Assembly (NCBI GenBank): GCA_026914155.1
Contig: JAPPGH010000012.1
Span: forward strand, 80,132-144,131
Direction of reading: 5' to 3'
DNA from: Candidatus Palauibacter rhopaloidicola
Lineage (GTDB): Bacteria; Gemmatimonadota; Gemmatimonadetes; Palauibacterales; Palauibacteraceae
DNA: 64,000 nucleotides
Numbering within the stretch: the stretch's first letter is position 1; every line of letters starts with the position of its first letter. Shown piece by piece: positions 42,521 through 51,245 of this stretch. The position numbers and the translations under genes were made by a program. The notes under the pieces are model-generated. The model was not told the origin of the DNA, made no database searches, and worked only from the letters and a program-made list of their open reading frames with translations.

Positions 42521-43546
42521 ATGCCGCGGCTCGGCGTCGTGGGGACGATGGTGTGGGATACGATTCGCGCACGGGACGTCGGCCGGGAGGAGCCGGTGGA
42601 GGAATGGGGAGGGATCGCCTATGCGCTGGCTGCGGCCGACGCCGCCGTGGCGGCGTCGGGAGGAGACTGGACCCTGTTTCCGATTCTCAAGGTCGGAAAG
42701 GACATGCGAGAGGCGGCGGATCTCTTCCTCGGGGGGCTCGAGCGAGTCGATTCCTTCGATGGCGTGTGGACCGTGACGGAACCGAACAACCGGGTCGAAC
42801 TCGTTTACCTCGACGACGCGCGGCGCTCCGAGAAGCTCACCGGGGGAGTGCCGGGCTGGACCCGCGACGAACTCGTGCCCCTCGCACGCTCGTGCGACGC
42901 GATCTACGTGAATTTTATCGCGGGCTGGGAGATGGACCTCCCCGCGGCGGCGGCCCTCCGGACGGTGGCGGAGGGTCCGGTCTATGCGGATCTGCACTCG
43001 TTGATGCTCGGTGTGGGGACGGACGGCGTGCGCTCCCCGCGTCCGCTCGAAGACTGGCGCGCCTGGCTTTCCTGTTTCGATGTCGTGCAGCTGAACGAGG
43101 AGGAACTCGGCACGCTGGCGGCAGGCTGGGAAGATCCCTGGGCGCTCGCGGCCGATGTCGTGGGTCCGGTCACGCGCGGCCTCCTCGTCACGCTCGGGGA
43201 GCGGGGCGCCGCCTGGGTTACGACCCGCGGCTTCTGGAAGGCGCCGACAGGGCGGCGCCCGCAGCCCGGCGCCGTGGCGCCCGCGGAAGCGCTCGTGAGC
43301 GGGAAGGTAGAGCCCGAAGTCCCGGTATCGGGGGGCGACCCGACCGGCTGCGGCGACGTGTGGGGGGCGACCTGCTTCGTGACGATGCTGAGCGGCGAGG
43401 ATCTCGAGTCATCCGTCAGGGCGGCGACGCGGGCGGCGCAACGGAACGCCGAATTCCGCGGCGCATCCGGGCTCGGCGAATACCTGCGCTCCGAGACCGG
43501 CGTCCTGACCGGCAGGGCGGGCAGTCGCGCGCGAGGTTCCGCGTGA
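42521..43546 (+). CDS. PfkB/ribokinase-family kinase
   Basis: 341-residue kinase of the ribokinase fold. N-terminal LGVVGTMVWDTI and the glycine-rich EEWGGIAYALAAADAA fit the first signature; the catalytic motif is DPTGCGDVWGATCF, where GCGD replaces the usual GAGD but retains the catalytic aspartate. LVTLGERGAAWVT is the nucleotide-binding strand. Substrate (a sugar, nucleoside or hydroxymethyl compound) cannot be read. ATG at 42521. Its stop overlaps the STAS-HATPase gene by four bases (GTGA), tying a metabolic kinase to a regulatory module. Confidence 0.87.
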   Translation: MPRLGVVGTMVWDTIRARDVGREEPVEEWGGIAYALAAADAAVAASGGDWTLFPILKVGKDMREAADLFLGGLERVDSFDGVWTVTEPNNRVELVYLDDARRSEKLTGGVPGWTRDELVPLARSCDAIYVNFIAGWEMDLPAAAALRTVAEGPVYADLHSLMLGVGTDGVRSPRPLEDWRAWLSCFDVVQLNEEELGTLAAGWEDPWALAADVVGPVTRGLLVTLGERGAAWVTTRGFWKAPTGRRPQPGAVAPAEALVSGKVEPEVPVSGGDPTGCGDVWGATCFVTMLSGEDLESSVRAATRAAQRNAEFRGASGLGEYLRSETGVLTGRAGSRARGSA

Positions 43547-44445
43547 GCCGGGTCGTCCGCGTCCCCGAACGCCTGGACGAGTCCTCCTTCGAGACGCTGG
43601 TCCGGCGGGTCCGCTCGGAGGGCAATCCGCAGGCGCGTCTCCTGCTCGATGCCCGCTCAATCGGCTGGGTCTCGCCGTACGGGCTCATCGGCCTGCTGGC
43701 GATCGGTCAGGAAGCGCGCCTGCGTACGGGGCTGCCTCCGCTGATCGAGCCTCCACGGGATTCCGAGGTCCGCTCCTATATCAACCGCATGCGCTTCTGG
43801 CCCGCCGCTGCACAGGTGTTCGACCTGCAGCGGCTGCCGAAGCCGTCTCTCGAGATCTCCGATGCCCTCATCGAAGTCACGACGATCCGCTCGCACGAGG
43901 ACGTTCATTCGGTCGTGGAGGGCGTGCGGGACCGCGCCCAGCGCATCCTGCACGACCGGCTCGGCTACCCCCGGCCGGCCGTGATCCACTTCTCCGTCAT
44001 GCTGTCGGAGGTGTGCCAGAACATCCTCGAACACGCCGATTCGATCGGTTGGGTGTGTGCGCAGCGGTATCGGTGGCAACGGCGTCTCGGCCGTGACGTC
44101 GTCGTGCTCGCCGTGATGGATGTTGGCGTCGGCTTCGAGGGTTCCCTGGGCGCGGAGCATGCGCGCCGGTACGGAGAGCGGTGGTCGGCGGCCGCAGCGC
44201 TGGAGGCGGCCTTCCTGCACGGCGAGTCGCGCTTCCCCGATCCCGGTCGCGGCCAGGGCCTGCAGGCGATCCGAAGCCAGATCATCAGGTGGAACGGCGC
44301 CATCCGCATCCGAAGCGGCGATGCGAGTATCGCGAGGGTGCCGGACTGGGATGAAGGCGAGCCGCTCAGCACGGATCTGCCCCGTTTTCCGGGCGCTCAG
44401 GTGCTGATCGTCCTGCCCGAGCGGGTCGAGCGGGAAGGGACGTGA
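43543..44445 (+). CDS. STAS-HATPase fusion, serine-kinase-like regulator
   Basis: 300 residues. The first 100 (FETLVRRVRSE...LLLDARSIGWVSPYGLIGLLAIGQEAR) look like a STAS domain; the remainder is a GHKL ATPase with N-box SVMLSEVCQNILEHAD, G1-like MDVGVGFEGSL and G2-like GRGQGLQAIRSQI. Such ATPases act as anti-sigma/anti-anti-sigma serine kinases or as sensors without a histidine phosphorylation site; no DHp domain is visible. GTG start overlaps the PfkB kinase; a second STAS-like protein begins 4 bases after the stop. A partner-switching pair is the likely role; its target is unknown. Confidence 0.78.
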   Translation: MSRVVRVPERLDESSFETLVRRVRSEGNPQARLLLDARSIGWVSPYGLIGLLAIGQEARLRTGLPPLIEPPRDSEVRSYINRMRFWPAAAQVFDLQRLPKPSLEISDALIEVTTIRSHEDVHSVVEGVRDRAQRILHDRLGYPRPAVIHFSVMLSEVCQNILEHADSIGWVCAQRYRWQRRLGRDVVVLAVMDVGVGFEGSLGAEHARRYGERWSAAAALEAAFLHGESRFPDPGRGQGLQAIRSQIIRWNGAIRIRSGDASIARVPDWDEGEPLSTDLPRFPGAQVLIVLPERVEREGT

Positions 44446-44449
44446 TCGC

Positions 44450-45025
44450 GTGAGACCGGCGGTCGCCCACACGACGCTGTTCAGCTACCTCGTGACGCGT
44501 CCCACCGGGCGGACGGTGCGGGCGACGGTCGAACGCCAGATCGCCGACTCGGACCGCACGGTCCTCGCCGTACTCGACCTGCGCCACGTCCCCGTGATCG
44601 ATTTCTCCTGCGCGGACGAGATCGTCGCGAAGCTTGTCCTGCTCGCGTCCGATGCCTCCACGCGCCGGTCCTTCGTCCTCTTTCGCGGGATCGCGGATCA
44701 CCACCTGGGACCCATCGACTCGGTTCTCCGCCGCCGGGGGCTCGCGGCCGCGGCGGAGAGTGCCGATGGGGAGCCGCTGCTGATGGGCGCGCTCGATCCC
44801 GGCGCCACCGCGGTGTGGCTCGAGGTCTGGAGTCTCGGCCGCACGGGAGCCTCTCCGCTCGCCGACCGGCTTGAACTTCCTCTCGACCGGGTACGCGGGC
44901 TGCTCGATGACCTCGTCGCCAGGGCACTCGTGATTCGTGACGGCGAGCGCTACGTCTCGCTTGGCCACGCCCTGCTCGACGCGGGACCGCTATCGTCCGC
45001 TCACACGGACCGCCCCGACCCATGA
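44450..45025 (+). CDS. STAS-like (DUF4325-type) protein with C-terminal winged helix
   Basis: 191 residues. The N-terminal half has the pattern VLDLRHVPVIDFSCADEIVAKLVL, like STAS-related DUF4325 proteins found beside HATPases, where the strand-loop-helix 'DF...ssfadEl' is conserved. Residues about 125-185 look like a winged helix (GASPLADRLELPLDRVRGLLDDLVARALV, RDGERYVSLGH), so it could bind DNA directly. It follows the STAS-HATPase by 4 bases and overlaps the acylase gene by four (ATGA). No phosphorylatable serine can be assigned with confidence. Confidence 0.68.
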   Translation: MRPAVAHTTLFSYLVTRPTGRTVRATVERQIADSDRTVLAVLDLRHVPVIDFSCADEIVAKLVLLASDASTRRSFVLFRGIADHHLGPIDSVLRRRGLAAAAESADGEPLLMGALDPGATAVWLEVWSLGRTGASPLADRLELPLDRVRGLLDDLVARALVIRDGERYVSLGHALLDAGPLSSAHTDRPDP

Positions 45026-47421
45026 GCCTTCGGCGCCGCGCGGGAGTCGTGCTGGCCGCGGGCCTTGCGATCGTGGGGGTCCTCACGACGTTCGCGTGGT
45101 TCTACCTGCAGCGATCCATGCAGCCGAGATCCGGCCGGCATGTCCTCCCGGGCCTGGCGGCGCCCGCCGCGGTGACGTTCGATGAATGGGCGATTCCCTC
45201 CATCTCCGCCGGGACCGAGCTCGACCTCGTGCGCGTCCAGGGGTTCATCCACGCCTCCGACCGGTTGTGGCAGATGGAGCTCTTCCAGCGAGTCGCGCGC
45301 GGACGACTGGCCGAACTCTTCGGTCCGGCCGCCCTCGACGCGGACCGACTCATGCGTACGCTGGACCTGTGGTCGGCGGCGGGCCGCGAACTCGACGGCG
45401 TGTCGGAAACGGAGCGCGCCCTCCTCGAGGCGTACGCGGAGGGCGTCAACGCCCGCATCGCGAGCTGGCGGGGCCCCTGGCCCCCGGAGTTCCTCATCCT
45501 CGGCATCGAACCGCAGCCGTGGAGCTCGCAGGCGTCCGTCTCGATCGGCCGCATCATGTCGCTGGATCTCTCCGACTGGCGGGAGGAACTGGACCGGATG
45601 ACCACGCTCGCGACGCTCGACGCGGATCACCGGCGGGCGCTGGGGGCCGGATACCCGGCGTGGGGGCCTACCATCCTCCAGGACACGCTCCCGTCCGGTA
45701 CTCCGCCGCCCCGCCTCGCCTCCGCGGTGACGCCGATCCCCGCGGGTCCGAGCACCGCGGCTTCGTCCCCCGACCCTCTGATCTATCTCTCCCGCTTCGG
45801 CTTCCACGCCTCGAACTCGTGGGCGCTCGCGGGATCGCGCACCGCGGATGGTGCCCCGCTGCTCGCGAACGACATGCACCTCGCCCTCCGGGCACCCTCC
45901 ACCTGGTACCTGAACTCCATCGCGGCGGGGGATTCGGACCTCGTCGTCGCGGGCCTCTCGATCCCGGGAACCCCCGGCGTCGTCGTCGGACTCAACCGGG
46001 ACGTCGCATGGTCGTTCACGAACGCGATAGTGGATGACGCGGACTTCGTCGTCGAAGGCGTCAACCTCGACCGGTCGATGTATCGCGACTCCGACGACTG
46101 GCGGCCCTTCGAGACCCGGACGGAGCAGATTTTCGTCCGGGGGCGCGGCGAGCCCGAGACCTGGGTCGTACGTTCGACCTCGCGCGGTCCGGTGATCACG
46201 GACGTCGTACCGGCCGGTGGACTCACGCTGTCGCTGCTGTGGACGGGACGCGAACCCGGGGGGCCCTTCGCGGCCCTTCTCGAGATGAACCGGGCCTCCG
46301 ACGCGGACGCGTTCGTGGAGGCGGTGGCGCACTTTCGTTCGCCTCACCAGAACGTGATCTATGCGGCGTCGAGCGGCGAGATCGGCTACCGGATGGCGGG
46401 GTCCGTACCCCTGCGCCCGGCTGGAGAGGGCGCCTCTCCGATCTCCTTCGAACGTCTGCCCGCGGGCTGGCCGGGCTTCTGGCCGCCGGAAGCGATGCCG
46501 GCGCTGCGAGATCCGGAACGGGGATATCTCGTCAGCGCGAACAACCTGCAGGCGAGAACCCTGTTCGGACGCGTGGGCGTCTACTACCCGCCGCCGTTCC
46601 GGGCCCGGCGCATCGCTGACTTCGTGTCCCGGGCGTCGGGTTGGACGGTGGAGGACATGCGCGAGATGCAACTCGACAGCCACAGTCTCTGGGCGGAGCG
46701 TTACCGGCCGCGCGCCGTCCGGGCCGCTCACCGTGCCGGCCTCGACTCGCTTGCCCTCCTGCTTGAGCGCTGGGATCTGCGCACCGAAACGGAGTCCCGG
46801 GGCGCTGTGCCCTTCTTCACGTGGCTCTACCGACTGCGCGAACTCATCGTCGCGGACGAGTTCGAGGACGGAGACGGGTGGTTCCCCGATCTCGCGTTCA
46901 TGGAGATCGTGGAAACCGGGGACAGCGCCTGGATCGACGACGCGCGCACACCGGGAGTCGAGCGTCTCGAAGCGCTGGAAGAAGAGGCGGCTCGCACCGC
47001 GGCGGTCGCGCCCGGCGGCGCGTGGGGAGAGGTCCATCGCGAGCGGTCGGCCCACCCGCTCGGAACTGTGGCGTGGCTCGACCGCCTGTTCGGTTTCCAC
47101 GTCGGACCCTATCCGTCGCGCGGCGGGCCCCACACGGTTCGGCCCGACGCCCCGTCGCTGAGATCGCGTCTCGACTCGACCGCGTGGAAGTTCCCGGTCG
47201 TGAGTGAGTACGGTCCCAGCTCGAGATTCGTCGCCCGCGCCGCGCCTTCGGACATGGCGGGCTACTTCCTGCTGCCCACGGGCCAGGCCGGGAACCCGCT
47301 CGATCCGCACTATCGAGACATGGGAGCCGTGTGGACCGGGAGTCCGCTCATCGAACTCCGCCCGGGCCGTCCGCCCTCGACGGTAGAAAGCGAACTCCTT
47401 TTTCTGCCCGGCTCTCGTTGA
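45022..47421 (+). CDS. Penicillin-acylase-family N-terminal-nucleophile hydrolase
   Basis: 799-residue Ntn hydrolase of the penicillin G acylase/AHL acylase family. Residues 10-30 are a membrane segment or uncleaved signal (VVLAAGLAIVGVLTTFAWFYL), so it is exported or anchored. The alpha-chain part has FIHASDRLWQMELFQRVARGRLAELFG. The autocatalytic site is FHASNSWALAGSRTADG with S264 as the new N-terminal nucleophile; Ala instead of Gly precedes it. The beta chain contains GAPLLANDMHL and GLSIPGTPGVVVGLNRDVAW. Substrates may be lactone signals, amides or antibiotics. ATG overlaps the STAS-like gene's stop. Confidence 0.9.
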   Translation: MSLRRRAGVVLAAGLAIVGVLTTFAWFYLQRSMQPRSGRHVLPGLAAPAAVTFDEWAIPSISAGTELDLVRVQGFIHASDRLWQMELFQRVARGRLAELFGPAALDADRLMRTLDLWSAAGRELDGVSETERALLEAYAEGVNARIASWRGPWPPEFLILGIEPQPWSSQASVSIGRIMSLDLSDWREELDRMTTLATLDADHRRALGAGYPAWGPTILQDTLPSGTPPPRLASAVTPIPAGPSTAASSPDPLIYLSRFGFHASNSWALAGSRTADGAPLLANDMHLALRAPSTWYLNSIAAGDSDLVVAGLSIPGTPGVVVGLNRDVAWSFTNAIVDDADFVVEGVNLDRSMYRDSDDWRPFETRTEQIFVRGRGEPETWVVRSTSRGPVITDVVPAGGLTLSLLWTGREPGGPFAALLEMNRASDADAFVEAVAHFRSPHQNVIYAASSGEIGYRMAGSVPLRPAGEGASPISFERLPAGWPGFWPPEAMPALRDPERGYLVSANNLQARTLFGRVGVYYPPPFRARRIADFVSRASGWTVEDMREMQLDSHSLWAERYRPRAVRAAHRAGLDSLALLLERWDLRTETESRGAVPFFTWLYRLRELIVADEFEDGDGWFPDLAFMEIVETGDSAWIDDARTPGVERLEALEEEAARTAAVAPGGAWGEVHRERSAHPLGTVAWLDRLFGFHVGPYPSRGGPHTVRPDAPSLRSRLDSTAWKFPVVSEYGPSSRFVARAAPSDMAGYFLLPTGQAGNPLDPHYRDMGAVWTGSPLIELRPGRPPSTVESELLFLPGSR

Positions 47422-47527
47422 CCGCCGGACGGTGGAATCCTACCTTCCTCAAGCCCTCCGGACGTCGACTTCGAGGTGTCCGCGGGGCACGGAAGCGCTC
47501 CCCGACCCGCGCCAGGATCCAGACGAT

Positions 47528-47779
47528 TTGAGCACCGCCACCGTTGAGAGCACGCTCGACGAGATCGAGAGAGTCCTCGACGACATCCGTCCCGCGGTGC
47601 GCTCGGATGGAGGGGACATTCAGCTCGTTTCGTTCGACCCGGAGAGCGGGCGCGTCGCGGTCCGGCTCGTCGGCGCCTGCTACGACTGTCCCATGTCGAC
47701 CGCTACGCTGCGCGCCGGGATCGAACAGCACCTCTGCCATGCGCTCCCAGCGGTCCGTTCCGTCGAGGCCGTCGCGTAG
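47528..47779 (+). CDS. NifU-like C-terminal-domain Fe-S carrier
   Basis: 83-residue Nfu-type protein. LDDIRPAVRSDGGDIQLVSF and the cluster-binding GACYDCPMSTATLRAGIEQHL contain the CxxC that bridges a 4Fe-4S cluster between two monomers. TTG at 47528 begins just before the first helix; an earlier in-frame start would add about 30 residues without Nfu features. It is followed after 14 bases by the Mrp ATPase, a frequent partner in Fe-S cluster assembly and delivery. Confidence 0.9.
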   Translation: MSTATVESTLDEIERVLDDIRPAVRSDGGDIQLVSFDPESGRVAVRLVGACYDCPMSTATLRAGIEQHLCHALPAVRSVEAVA

Positions 47780-47793
47780 TCGAGCGCCAACCC

Positions 47794-48711
47794 GTGTCCG
47801 ACACACCGACCCCCGGCCCCCGGCCGCTTCCGATCATGGACCCCGCTCCCAAGCGTCCGGGACCGCCACCCAAGGCGGGCGACGGGGAAGCGGCGAGACG
47901 CCACCCCTCGCAGGCGCCGCCCATGCCGGGCGTGGGTCGCGTCGTGGCGGTGAGTTCGGGGAAGGGCGGCGTCGGGAAGTCCACCATCTCGACGAATCTT
48001 GCCGCCACCTGGACCCGGGAGGGCCATCGCGTCGGACTGCTCGACGCCGACATCTACGGTCCGGACATTCCGACGATGTTCGGCATCCAGGAGAAGCCCC
48101 GGATCGACCGCGAAGAGGTCGTGCCCCTGGTGGCGCACGGCGTAAAGCTCATGAGCATCGGCTTCCTCATCGAGGAGGACGCTCCGGCGATCTGGCGCGG
48201 GCCCATCATCATGGGGGTCATCCGCCAGTTTCTCCAGCAGGTCGCCTGGGGGGAACTCGACTACCTCGTGATCGATCTGCCGCCGGGGACGGGCGACGCG
48301 CAGTTGTCGCTGTGTCAGCTCGTACGCGTGGACGGAGCCGTCATGGTGACCACGCCCCAGGACGTGGCGGTCGGTGGCGTGCTGCGCGGGATCCGGATGT
48401 TCGAGAAGCTCGAGGTGCCGGTCCTCGGCATCGTCGAGAACATGCGCGGCTTCGCATGTCCCGGGTGCGGCGAGACGCACGACATCTTCGGCGCCGGCGG
48501 CGGCGAGCGGCTCGCCGGCTCGATCGACCTGCCCTTCCTGGGCGCCGTGCCGCTCGGCGTGGCCGTTCGCGAGGAGAGCGATCGAGGCGTCCCGACATCG
48601 ATCGGAAGGCCGGCCGCTCCCGAAGCCCGGGCTTTCGCGCGCATCGCATCGGCGGCCGTCACCCGGCTCGAGGCGGTGGAAGCCTCGCGCGAGGAGGCTG
48701 CGGGCGGCTAG
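47794..48711 (+). CDS. Mrp/ApbC-family Fe-S cluster carrier ATPase
   Basis: 305-residue P-loop ATPase that holds and transfers 4Fe-4S clusters. Deviant Walker A SSGKGGVGKSTIS near residue 55, LLDADIYGPDIPTMFG, VIDLPPGTGDAQLSL and the CPGCGE cluster motif (FACPGCGETHDIFG) are all present. The usual N-terminal DUF59 domain is missing; instead about 45 proline-rich residues precede the ATPase (PGPRPLPIMDPAPKRPGPPP). The separate Nfu gene just upstream may supply the cluster-transfer function. GTG start. Confidence 0.92.
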   Translation: MSDTPTPGPRPLPIMDPAPKRPGPPPKAGDGEAARRHPSQAPPMPGVGRVVAVSSGKGGVGKSTISTNLAATWTREGHRVGLLDADIYGPDIPTMFGIQEKPRIDREEVVPLVAHGVKLMSIGFLIEEDAPAIWRGPIIMGVIRQFLQQVAWGELDYLVIDLPPGTGDAQLSLCQLVRVDGAVMVTTPQDVAVGGVLRGIRMFEKLEVPVLGIVENMRGFACPGCGETHDIFGAGGGERLAGSIDLPFLGAVPLGVAVREESDRGVPTSIGRPAAPEARAFARIASAAVTRLEAVEASREEAAGG

Positions 48712-48751
48712 CTAGCCGTGCTCCACCAGCTAGCAGCTAGCCGTGCTCCAC
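48710..48751. repeat. Tandem duplication with a 17-base identical core
   Basis: AGCTAGCCGTGCTCCAC occurs at 48710-48726 and again at 48735-48751, 25 bases apart. The second copy is the end of the toast-rack-like gene on the minus strand (it encodes VEHG and the stop). The first lies in the 25-base gap between two convergent genes and abuts the mrp stop, so it looks like a small tandem duplication of the gene's 3' end. No terminator is obvious. Confidence 0.75.
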
Positions 48752-49654
48752 GATGACGGAGCCGAGTCCGGCGACCAGGGTGACCTCCAGCCGCACGCGT
48801 GCCGTCTCCCAGTTCGGACTCAACCAGTAGTCTCCCACCTTCTCGAAGTTTGCCGCTCTCAGCGAGGCGAGCCCGCTGCGCCGTACGCGGACGCCGATAT
48901 GCGCGGGAACCCGCATCAGGAGTTCGCCCAGCCCCATCTTGATCTCGGCCTCGGCGCTGGATCGCCAGGATCCCGAGAAGTCCAGGACGACGTCGCCTAC
49001 GAAACCGTAGAACTCGAGGCGCCGGAAGCGGGCGTTGCCAAGACTCTCGGCCATGAAGGCCGCGGCGCCCGACTTGATGGACAGCAACTCCATCGCCGCG
49101 CGGTTCTCGCGGGCGAAACCGATCTCCACGTCCCCGGCGCCGGTGATGAGTTCAAGCGCCGTAAGGTGGGTGCCGCCGAGGTCCAGGCGCGCTCGCCCGG
49201 CGCCGATTCCCAGCCGCAGGTCCGTGGGCACCGAGGAGTTCAGGGACAGATCCAGCCTCCCGGCCGCGTCCGCATCGCGAGGAAGATCCTCGAGTTCGAA
49301 CTCCGGCTCGCCGAACCGCGTCGCATCATCGGCATCGCGCCGGTCCTCCGGAGACGACGACGTGGTCAGCCGGAGGTGCCCCGTTCGACCGGCACGACGC
49401 CATTCGCGACGGGGCAGGGAACGTTCGGCGTCGTAACGGAGCCGCACGTCGTAGAGCAGATGGGTCTCCGAGGCGGATACGTCGAGCCGCCCGCCGGCGT
49501 ACATCATTTCGATTTCCAGCGCTTCGAGGTCGCCGAGCGGTCGCGCCGCGCGAAAATCCCGCCACTCCTGCGCCCCGGCCGGCGTCAGCCCGCCGCTGAG
49601 CGCCAGCGAAAGGGGTACGACCGCCAGCGTCGAGGCGATTCGGGCATCAGGCAT
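48737..49654 (-). CDS. Exported protein with toast-rack-like (LiaF-related) N-terminal region
   Basis: 305 residues with a signal peptide (LAVVPLSLALSGGLTPAGAQ). The mature start, LEALEIEMMYAGGRLDVSAS followed by LLYDVRLRYD, resembles the toast-rack domain found in LiaF/DUF2154-type stress-response proteins; the rest repeats beta strands with LDLSLNSSVPTDLRLGIGAG and AELITGAGDVEI-like turns, suggesting a right-handed beta structure. It is the last gene of the sigma/anti-sigma operon, its ATG overlapping the previous stop by 8 bases. Function unknown; an envelope-stress role is inferred from context. Confidence 0.75.
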   Translation of the reverse strand: MPDARIASTLAVVPLSLALSGGLTPAGAQEWRDFRAARPLGDLEALEIEMMYAGGRLDVSASETHLLYDVRLRYDAERSLPRREWRRAGRTGHLRLTTSSSPEDRRDADDATRFGEPEFELEDLPRDADAAGRLDLSLNSSVPTDLRLGIGAGRARLDLGGTHLTALELITGAGDVEIGFARENRAAMELLSIKSGAAAFMAESLGNARFRRLEFYGFVGDVVLDFSGSWRSSAEAEIKMGLGELLMRVPAHIGVRVRRSGLASLRAANFEKVGDYWLSPNWETARVRLEVTLVAGLGSVIVEHG

Positions 49655-51245
49655 CGTCCACGGGGGTGGCGGGCGGATCGGTCCCGGCGCCCGGCGACGC
49701 GCCCGCGCCGGTGGCGTTGTCCGCGGACCAGTCGATCACGACGCTCCGCCCACCGGCCCGCGTGAGCAGGACACCGCCGAAACCGGCCGTGACGACAACC
49801 CAGGTGCCGACGCCGGCCACGAAGAGGATGAGGCCGCGCACGAAATCCGCCGCGCCGCCGAACACCCACAGGGCGGCGCCGGCCGCGAATGGGAGCATCA
49901 GAAGCGCGAGTCCGCTGACGACGTAGTAGTAGGAGTTCGAGCGGCGGAGTCTCTCCAGCCATTCGGAGCGGAAGCGGCGCCGGGCGAAGATCTCGCCGCC
50001 GGCGTGCGCCGCCGCGAGATATCCGAAGAGCCCGGCGAGTCCTGCGGCGAGCAGGAAGAAGGGGATGACCAGCCACGTGATGACCAGCACGGCGAGGACG
50101 AGAAGCACGGGAAGGAACAGCACCTCCCCGGCGAGGCCCATCGCAAACGAGCGCGCGAACTCCAGCCGCACCGTATCCGAGACGGTCTCCAGCCGGCGGC
50201 GCCCGACATACACGAGCAGCAAGCCGAGTGCGGCGAGGACGATGAACGCGCAACCCGCGGCGATCACGCCCTCGGCAGCGCGCCCGAAGTTGCGCACGAG
50301 CCGCGACCCGAGGCCCGGCTGTGCGGGCCGCATCTGCATCGGGGCTTCGAACGACTCGACCCGCCGAGCGGAGGGAGCTTCCGTCGCCGCCCGCGTGGGA
50401 GAGGCCGGAGCCAGCCGAATGTCGGAGAGGATCTCCCCTTCGACCGCCGACGCACCTTCACCGAAGTCGATCTCGCCTCCCACCTGAAGCACATCACCTC
50501 GCACGCGCGCGCCGCCGTCCAGCAGGAGCGCACCGTCGAGCACGAGGATGTCGCCCTCGACCCCCCCGGCGAGTCTCAGCGTGCCGTCGAGAATGGCGAC
50601 ATCTCCCGGGATCGTGGCTTCGGCGAGGACCTCGTAGTTGCCGTGGACGATCATGGCCAGCCGATCCTCGGTGAATTCGCCGGAGTCGCCGAGTCGGCCG
50701 AGCGCGTCGCGCAGGCGATCCAGTTCGCCGGTGACGTCGAAACCAAGTCCGCCGGGGACGATCTGCAGGGGTCCGGGCCGACCGGAGATACCCGGCGTCG
50801 GCTCGCCCGCCGGGCGGGCGGCCGCCGCGCCGGCCGGCGACCGCGCCGCCAGCCCGAGAATTGCGTCGATCCGACCGGCAAGGGCCCGGGCCGCATCCCG
50901 GTCGGCGGCCTCTTCCGACGATGTCCACTCCTCCAGGAACCGTCGGAAATCGACCAGGCCGCCGCGTACCGAAGCGGCATCCTCTCCCGCGTGTTCGCGG
51001 AGGAAATCACGCCAGGCGCTCTCGAGGCCTCCGCGCGCCGCATAGGATCCGATCCCGATTCCGTCCACCTCGACGGCTTCGCCCTCGAAGCGAAGTCGAT
51101 GCTCGGTCCCGCTCTCCAGTTCGAACCACAACTCGGCCCGACCGCCGGCAGAGAGCGTGATCGCGGCGTCGGCGATGCCCGCCTCCTGCGCCCGGACGGG
51201 GAGCGCCACTGCGAGACAGGCGAGGAACGCCAGCGCCCGGGTCAT
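49647..51245 (-). CDS. Exported bactofilin-like domain protein with C-terminal membrane helices
   Basis: 532 residues. A signal peptide (RALAFLACLAVALPVRAQ) is followed by a mixed region, then a repetitive beta stretch (about 205-275: IPGDVAILDGTLRLAGGVEG, LLLDGGARVRGDVLQVGGEI) typical of bactofilin/polymer-forming folds. Four or more membrane helices follow (VIAAGCAFIVLAALGLLLVYV, VLFLPVLLVLAVLVITWLVI). Bactofilins are normally cytoplasmic; here the signal peptide would place the beta part outside the membrane. ATG overlaps the anti-sigma stop by four bases. Probable envelope protein controlled by the ECF sigma factor. Confidence 0.78.
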   Translation of the reverse strand: MTRALAFLACLAVALPVRAQEAGIADAAITLSAGGRAELWFELESGTEHRLRFEGEAVEVDGIGIGSYAARGGLESAWRDFLREHAGEDAASVRGGLVDFRRFLEEWTSSEEAADRDAARALAGRIDAILGLAARSPAGAAAARPAGEPTPGISGRPGPLQIVPGGLGFDVTGELDRLRDALGRLGDSGEFTEDRLAMIVHGNYEVLAEATIPGDVAILDGTLRLAGGVEGDILVLDGALLLDGGARVRGDVLQVGGEIDFGEGASAVEGEILSDIRLAPASPTRAATEAPSARRVESFEAPMQMRPAQPGLGSRLVRNFGRAAEGVIAAGCAFIVLAALGLLLVYVGRRRLETVSDTVRLEFARSFAMGLAGEVLFLPVLLVLAVLVITWLVIPFFLLAAGLAGLFGYLAAAHAGGEIFARRRFRSEWLERLRRSNSYYYVVSGLALLMLPFAAGAALWVFGGAADFVRGLILFVAGVGTWVVVTAGFGGVLLTRAGGRSVVIDWSADNATGAGASPGAGTDPPATPVDDA

